From Pseudoips prasinana (taxonomy: Eukaryota > Arthropoda > Insecta > Lepidoptera > Nolidae), in assembly GCA_951640165.1 (NCBI GenBank), contig OX621247.1, forward strand, positions 25,022,001-25,086,000: a stretch of DNA of 64,000 nucleotides, given 5' to 3'. The notes below the pieces were generated by a model. It saw nothing but the letters and a program-made list of their open reading frames with translations, made no database searches and had not been told where the DNA came from. Numbering within the stretch: position 1 is the stretch's first letter; each line of letters starts with the position of its first letter. Both the position numbers and the translations under genes were made by a program. Below, piece after piece: positions 59,031 through 64,000 of this stretch.

Positions 59031-59254
59031 AACATATCCTACGTACCGATGTTGGCAAGGTTAATGATAATTAGGTATTAAGTAGTGGATAATCTTTTTA
59101 TGAACTATAAAATTAAGTTATCCATTTTGCATGGTATTTCCAATGTTACGTACGTATGAATTACCAAACTTCACCAGAGTAGCAGATGACAGAGCTCAAT
59201 GGACAAAGCTGAAGAGCTACCGCATAATCCGCCGGTCATGGTGATCGTGACCGA

Positions 59255-59318
59255 CGTGAGCACATGTGACGTCATAAATGGTCCGGAATCGATTTTCAAT
59301 ATTCGACGGTAGCGCCCC
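59255..59318. mobile_element. MITE fragment, CTGGGGCTCTACCGG family
   Basis: Only the core (GAGCACATGTGACGTCATAA, GGTCCGGAATCGATT) and part of the right end (GGTAGCGCCCCGG) remain. It abuts the Tigger-like element. Confidence 0.65.
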
Positions 59319-59329
59319 GGGAAGAAGTA

Positions 59330-59765
59330 CAGTAATACCCCGCTTTTCGCGACCCCGTTATACGCGGTTTCACTATAACGCGAATTTCGAATTTCGCGTT
59401 CAAATTCCTTGCATTATGCGAAAGAATGTGTGTATATATACATAATATACTCATTGACTTCTCTTAAGGCAAGGGAATCCTAGATTCCCGACAATCGACA
59501 ATTAAAATCAGGGTTGGGTGTTATGAACGTTTTTTACAAGAACGTAAACAAACGCTACCCAATAGATGTATTTTTTGTAAACAATAATTAATAGTACCTA
59601 TGCACTGCATAAAGTGCTCTTAGAGTTAAAGTGATTGATTAAAATTATTCGTATATTTTTTTATTATATTTTGACTATGTTTAATCATAAACCTCGATAT
59701 ACACGAATTTCAGTTAACGCGATTTTTGCCGGAACGTATCCCTCGCGCAAAGCGGGGTTTTACTG
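59330..59765. mobile_element. Tigger/pogo-like non-autonomous element with TA duplication
   Basis: The ends CAGTAATACCCCGCTTTTCG and the complement CAGTAAAACCCCGCTTTGCG (right) are flanked by TA on each side (59328-59329, 59766-59767). The subterminal TATACGCGGTTTCACTATAA / CGCGAATTTC is mirrored by AACGCG and CGATATACACGAATTTCAG near the right end. It is 436 bp with no transposase. CAGT-starting TIRs and a TA target are typical of the pogo group of Tc1/mariner. Confidence 0.85.
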
Positions 59766-59767
59766 TA

Positions 59768-60734
59768 TATGCCAAGAGCCACACCGTGTAACATTATATA
59801 GTAACAATTAAGTAACTTCGTTTAGATTTTGCAGCACTTTCGGAAATAAAAAGGCTTTCCTATTGGTATCAATTGGTGCATACATAACATTGGAAATAGT
59901 AATGTAGGTACTGTGTGTGTATTTCTATACCATGTATGTATACAAATACTCACAAAACGCATGTATCAAGACGCTTCTGTTCACTCGAAAATAGCAGCGT
60001 AATCGAATTTATTATCAATTAATTACGTAGTCAATTACATAATTGATTGATAATATCCTAATATCAATTAGGATAGTGACGCATAAGTTCTACTGCGTAA
60101 AAAAAGGCATTTCCGATTCTCATTTCTTAAATGTGGTCGAAGTGCTTACCGTTTGATCAATGGCAATTAAGTTTGAAGAAAAGCCAACGCATTTATTCAG
60201 AAACAAAACACCGCTATGTATAGCGACCAAAGTAGATTTTGTTTCAGTTTCTCACATATCGGTCTGTAAGTCATGGGTGAGGTTTAGCACTTAGGTGTGC
60301 GATCAGTCTAGCATTCAGGGCTTCGGAAAGCAAATGTTGTGCTTGTAGTTGGACTATATCTTTCATTGTACATATTTGTACAAAAAATATCAAGTTATTG
60401 TTTTTATTAATAAGATTTTATTTAAATAAAAATGTAGGAAATTGTTGTACAGAGTACGCAGGTGAACCTATGTTATTATATAGATTTATATAAAACACAC
60501 ATTACAGTCAAGACAGTTTTATTCACTTTTACGGAATGACAACCAACAAGTCAAAACACGCTTAATGTGGCAGATTACTATTTACATATGGAATGCTGCC
60601 AGTGCAGTGATATGGAACCTCCAACAAAAAATGATAAAATATATGAAAAATAATGGTTACTAAGTCAAGCTATAGACAGTTGGTGCTTGTACTAGGTTTT
60701 TTAAAGACTACGCCCGGTACTTTTAAACATATAA
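59768..60734. other. AT-rich spacer
   Basis: An imperfect palindrome with ATCAATTA/TAATTGAT motifs lies at 60013-60075. No gene was recognised. Confidence 0.4.
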
Positions 60735-60832
60735 CTGAGTGACACAAAGTACATCTATGTCGTGCACGGGAATCGAACCCGGGACACTAAGTGACGAGGC
60801 GACTGTCTAACCGCTGCGCCACACGTGCAACA
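60735..60832 (-). mobile_element. tRNA-derived SINE fragment (family of 7640)
   Basis: GAGTGACACAAAGTACATCT, then GCACGGGAATCGAACCCGGG (B-box complement) and the head complement CTAACCGCTGCGCCACACGT. Tail and body are truncated. Confidence 0.72.
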
Positions 60833-61084
60833 AACCTGTACCACAGACGTTTTAATGGCTTAAGTAGTAGAGTTATCTATTTTAAATGATTCAAACAATA
60901 TTTAATTATACCTTTTGTTACCGCCACAGTCGTGGCACTTTTTGGTTGGGCACATTTTGGTTTGTCATCTATCCGTGACTAAAACTGGCGGTTAAAAGGT
61001 TAAGCCGTGTCACTGGCTTCAACAACTAACATTATCAACTCGGGAAGGAAATAAGTTACGCCGTGTATAACTTATGCGATGATA

Positions 61085-61145
61085 TGCTAAGTTAGAATTA
61101 TAGTATTTAAATACTAAGTTAGAATTATAGTATTTAAATACTAAG
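61085..61145. repeat. Short tandem repeat (about 27 bp unit)
   Basis: ACTAAGTTAGAATTATAGTA / TTTAAAT is present twice in full, and a third partial unit follows. Confidence 0.75.
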
Positions 61146-61303
61146 TAAATATTTAAACTTAATTGAGTTTACATTAATTTATGATAAAAGCTGTTTATTT
61201 GTTAACATATCCAATGTAGATTTTATTTGTGTTGCAATTATAATTAAGCAATTTTATTAAAAATGTTTTATTTTTGCATAGTAAGTAGTCATAAGTTTAT
61301 AGA

Positions 61304-61485
61304 TAACTAGTTGTGCCCCGCGGTTTTACCCGCGTTAAACTTTATACATTATAGCCTATGTTAATCCAGGGTGTCAGCTACCTCCATACCAAATTATTTT
61401 AAAATCGCTACAACCGTTTAGACGTGAAGAAGAACAAACATACACACTCACAAACTTTCGCCTTTATAATATTAGTGTGATAACT
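61304..61485 (+). repeat. Dispersed repeat ACTAGTTGTGCCCCGCGGTT...TATTAGTGTGATA
   Basis: Second clear copy of the 43354-43530 family, with about 90% apparent identity by eye. The bounds are defined by comparing the two copies. Confidence 0.75.
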
Positions 61486-62094
61486 GTTTCTATTCTAATT
61501 CATAGAACCTATACGATACTAATAAGAATCTGGTATTTTTTTATAGCGACATCTTTTGTGCAATAGTTATCACTATTAAAGGTTGTTTCTTTCGGATTAT
61601 ATTATACTTTTTCCACTAGATGGCAGTACCAAGTCGAATAAGCAACCTACGACTTCGTAGTTTTCTTTTCTTAGTATGCATGTCCAAAAAATCGTAGCAA
61701 ATGTAATTAAAATTGATTGTTATGTGTTAAATTCTGTAGGTGTAAAAAAATCTTCAATTGTGAGTAAAGTACTTCTAGTCTATATATTGAGTACCTACCT
61801 ACTTACTTTTTAATGTGTTTTGATTCTGATTTTGTAATAAACCAAAATATATTTTAAATAATCTAACTTGATACTACTATCGAAACCTTAGAGTACAGTA
61901 CACTGTAAGATTTGGATTGTAGAGTTCAATTTTAAATGTGAAGCATACCATTATAAATTACACCTCATTGTAGTTCCAAAACGTCGTAGGTGCCATAAAG
62001 TTTAACAGTGTAATTTTAGTTTTGTTGCGTTCAGATAAGGTTGACTTTACATTAGCACTTGACCATATGTTATTGTTTGTCAGTGTTTAGCATG
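61486..62094. other. Unassigned spacer
   Basis: AT-rich. GTGCCATAAAGTTTAACAGT and short inverted motifs are seen but no gene. Confidence 0.35.
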
Positions 62095-62285
62095 TGATAT
62101 GTCGAAATGTAAACGGTTCGAGCGGTGTCCGCAGATCAATATGCGTGTTGCGCGGGCCGTGAGGGTGTTCGCCCCGTGCGATTGGCCGGCGTGTGTGGGG
62201 CGGGGCGATCGTGTGTGAGGCGGCGCGAGTTCTCGCACGCCACGCGCTGTTTTGGCGCCAAATTGGGCAATAGGCATTCCATTTT
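62095..62285. promoter_or_regulatory. CpG-rich promoter-like block with E2F, CCAAT and GC-box motifs
   Basis: In a genome otherwise AT-rich, these 190 bp are GC-rich and full of CpG. They contain an inverted CCAAT box (GCGATTGGCCGG, 62178-62189), a GC-box (GGGGCGGGGCGAT, 62198-62210) and a perfect palindromic E2F site TTTGGCGCCAAA (62251-62262). This clustering is typical of constitutive or cell-cycle promoters. No coding exon with convincing homology follows within the window on either strand, so the gene it might serve is unknown. Confidence 0.5.
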
Positions 62286-62898
62286 CGAGCTCGGCGAATG
62301 AGTTTAGGCCACTAAGATAAGCTAAGGTCGTAGAATAGGGTTAGGTATATTTTTTGTATTTTATAGTCTATGATAGGACTTGGGATTATTCCTTTGAGAA
62401 TTTTTGAGACTGTTACGTTTTGTATAATGGACACATTGGTCTTTGTTTTTGGTTTTCTTTGTAAGTAGTTGTTGTTGGAATTACAGCCCTAACGGCCTTT
62501 TGCTCCATATTACTTTATTGGTAACTTTATATTATGAAGTAATAGGCAGTTAGAAACTTTTATAAAAATGTGTTTAATGATCTTTACCACTTCAAATTAC
62601 TTATTTGTATTTTAGCAGTCTCTTCCATGTACATATACGTAGGTAGATATATCATAGCATACGGACCATGTAGGCATATTATGTCAATATATATGTACAT
62701 AGGTACATTATTAAGGGTAATCTACTTTTTACGTTTAATAGGTATTACCTATTCTGAATATACCTATTAGGAGCTCTAACAATATTATAATAGGCCCGTC
62801 TAGCCCAAACTCTACGTTTAGGGCTTATTATTCTAATCTTAAATCGGTACTAAGTAGGTATACCTATAGCGTTGATTCATTCAAACAAATGCACCATA
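62286..62898. other. Unassigned spacer
   Basis: Many TAGGTA/TACCTA steps, a common feature of lepidopteran intergenic DNA. No gene was recognised. Confidence 0.35.
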
Positions 62899-62948
62899 TT
62901 CTGGGGCTCTACCGGCAAAGTCACCGACATCGTTTTTGTGAATGGCGT
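62899..62948. mobile_element. MITE end fragment, CTGGGGCTCTACCGG family
   Basis: CTGGGGCTCTACCGGCAAAG, CACCGACATCGTTTTTGTGA and ATGGCGTT are the left end of the family. The rest of the element is missing. Confidence 0.7.
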
Positions 62949-63164
62949 TGGAGGAGATGTCTCATGGCTAGTATGGCTACACGTAAGTACAAAGGTTATA
63001 AACATATCTACTTAGGTAGCTTCATTGAATCCTATGATCGTAAATCGTACCTAAATCCTTGGCATCGAGAGATTATTTTTATTTAATTAGGTATATTGGT
63101 AGGTTCTACCTACCGGTTAATGAGATTGGTACAGCCGGTTGGCAGGCAGGCAGATGGACAGATG

Positions 63165-63335
63165 AATGAAAAGCGGGGTTTAGTACTCGTTGCGGGGTCC
63201 AAGACAGTTAAAGTGATTCCCCGGGACATGCCTGAGCTTCACCGCTTAGTGTCATTTCATTGTGTGCCACTGTTGATCCTGGCTTACAGGAGTTGCAGTG
63301 GTGGGTAAGAGGGAGGGACATGTCCCATAAAAAAA
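63165..63335 (+). repeat. Dispersed repeat, uninterrupted copy of the 23745 family
   Basis: AAGCGGGGTTTAGTACTCGT, TCCAAGACAGTTAAAGTGAT, CCCCGGGACATGCCTGAGCT, CATTTCATTGTGTGCCACTG, TACAGGAGTTGCAGTGGTGG, AAGAGGGAGGGACATGTCCC, then an A-rich end at 63329-63337. It gives the empty-site sequence that shows where the R1-type LINE entered at 23851. Confidence 0.75.
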
Positions 63336-63339
63336 AAGC

Positions 63340-64000
63340 GGGGTATAGTAATTGGGTTCCATTGGTACCTACCCTTTGAGCTGCGGAACCCTAAAAACGA
63401 GTATTAAAACAAACATTCTTAAGTAGATAGGTATATATAGAACGTCGCATGGAGCAGGCATAACGCTTTTTAAATAGGTACCTACTTATGTGACGATTTA
63501 TACTACCTGTCCACTCCAACTCCAATTCTAATCCTTTGATCGTACCTCTGTCATTTAATTATTCGTATTATCAGTTTTATTTCTGGACGGATAAATCAGG
63601 TAGGTATCTGGTTAGTTACGTACATTTGACCTTAACTGACCTGATAGAATTAAAAAACAATTTACGTGCCCACATTGCAAATGAAAATCCAATCTGGCGG
63701 GAACTCAACAGAATATAAATTATGTTTATTCCACACGTTTAAAATAAAATTTACTGCGAACGCATGTAATTATTAACTAATTCAATAATTCGTTAACACT
63801 GCAGGTCATTCCGGACAATATCGCACAGGACAATAGACACGGACCAAGTGTTGCCAGTAAAAAATATTGCGAATTAAAAAAGGCGCGTGGTCAAACGAGT
63901 TTTATTTTTTAAAAAGCAAATCAACTTGAAATTCTGGTTTATGGTACGCGTGCAATTGTTGAATTTTGCACGGATTTGCTAAACATAAAGATTTTGTAAA
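63340..64000. other. Unassigned spacer at the right edge
   Basis: TAGGTACCTA-rich DNA. A 60-codon open frame at 63536-63718 has no recognisable family or splice support. Confidence 0.35.

Noticed and set aside
62080..62277. A 65-codon minus-strand ORF in the CpG-rich block
   Set aside because: Its length is explained by low AT content (few stops). The residue composition is unstructured and no splice or family support was found.

Overview
This is a 64 kb piece of an insect nuclear genome, almost certainly a moth or butterfly. The evidence is the AT-rich DNA with GT/AG-spliced genes, many tRNA-derived SINEs, lepidopteran-style LINEs (RTE, R1, CR1-like and Dong/R4-like), dense MITEs, and dispersed sequences of kinds widespread in Lepidoptera. 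No bacterial-type operon, CRISPR array or viral genome is visible. The species cannot be told from the sequence.

Three host protein genes can be assembled exon by exon with agreeing splice phases. (1) USF, an upstream stimulatory factor bHLH-leucine-zipper protein: 12194-17522, plus strand, 7 coding exons, 245 aa. (2) A ZAD-C2H2 zinc-finger protein: 25421-43760, minus strand, 10 coding exons, 770 aa, with an N-terminal ZAD split over two exons, a long acidic linker and seven fingers. Most of its exons are too short or too split to show as long ORFs. (3) A FAM177-family protein: 53998-55997, plus strand, two coding exons, 132 aa. A tRNA-Glu(CTC) gene (31701-31772, minus) lies in intron 6 of the zinc-finger gene. 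A probable coding exon of an unidentified gene lies at 49569-49745. A CpG-rich block with E2F, CCAAT and GC-box motifs at 62095-62285 looks like a promoter for a gene not visible here.

Layout: 1-741, 5' end of a Dong/R4-like LINE next to a TAA repeat; 1.3-11.7 kb, repeat field; 12.2-17.5 kb, USF with MITEs, SINEs and a LINE piece in its introns; 17.7-25.3 kb, intergenic, with a hairpin cluster and an R1-type LINE; 25.4-43.8 kb, the zinc-finger gene, whose introns hold a Harbinger-like MITE touching a splice donor, a gutted DDE transposon, the tRNA, a large SINE/MITE palindrome, a CR1-like LINE, a foldback element and a 2 kb TIR transposon; 44-49.3 kb, a nested transposon stack inside a 4 kb TIR element; 50-53.6 kb, LINE debris; 54-56 kb, FAM177; 56-64 kb, MITEs, a Tigger-like element, SINEs and the CpG-rich block.

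The host genes are unrelated in function (transcription factor, DNA-binding zinc-finger protein, predicted Golgi-associated protein) and show no sign of working together. The main interest is the mobile-element biology: layered insertions with readable target-site duplications, inverted-repeat structures of several kinds, and at least two DNA-transposon families I could not assign to a named superfamily.
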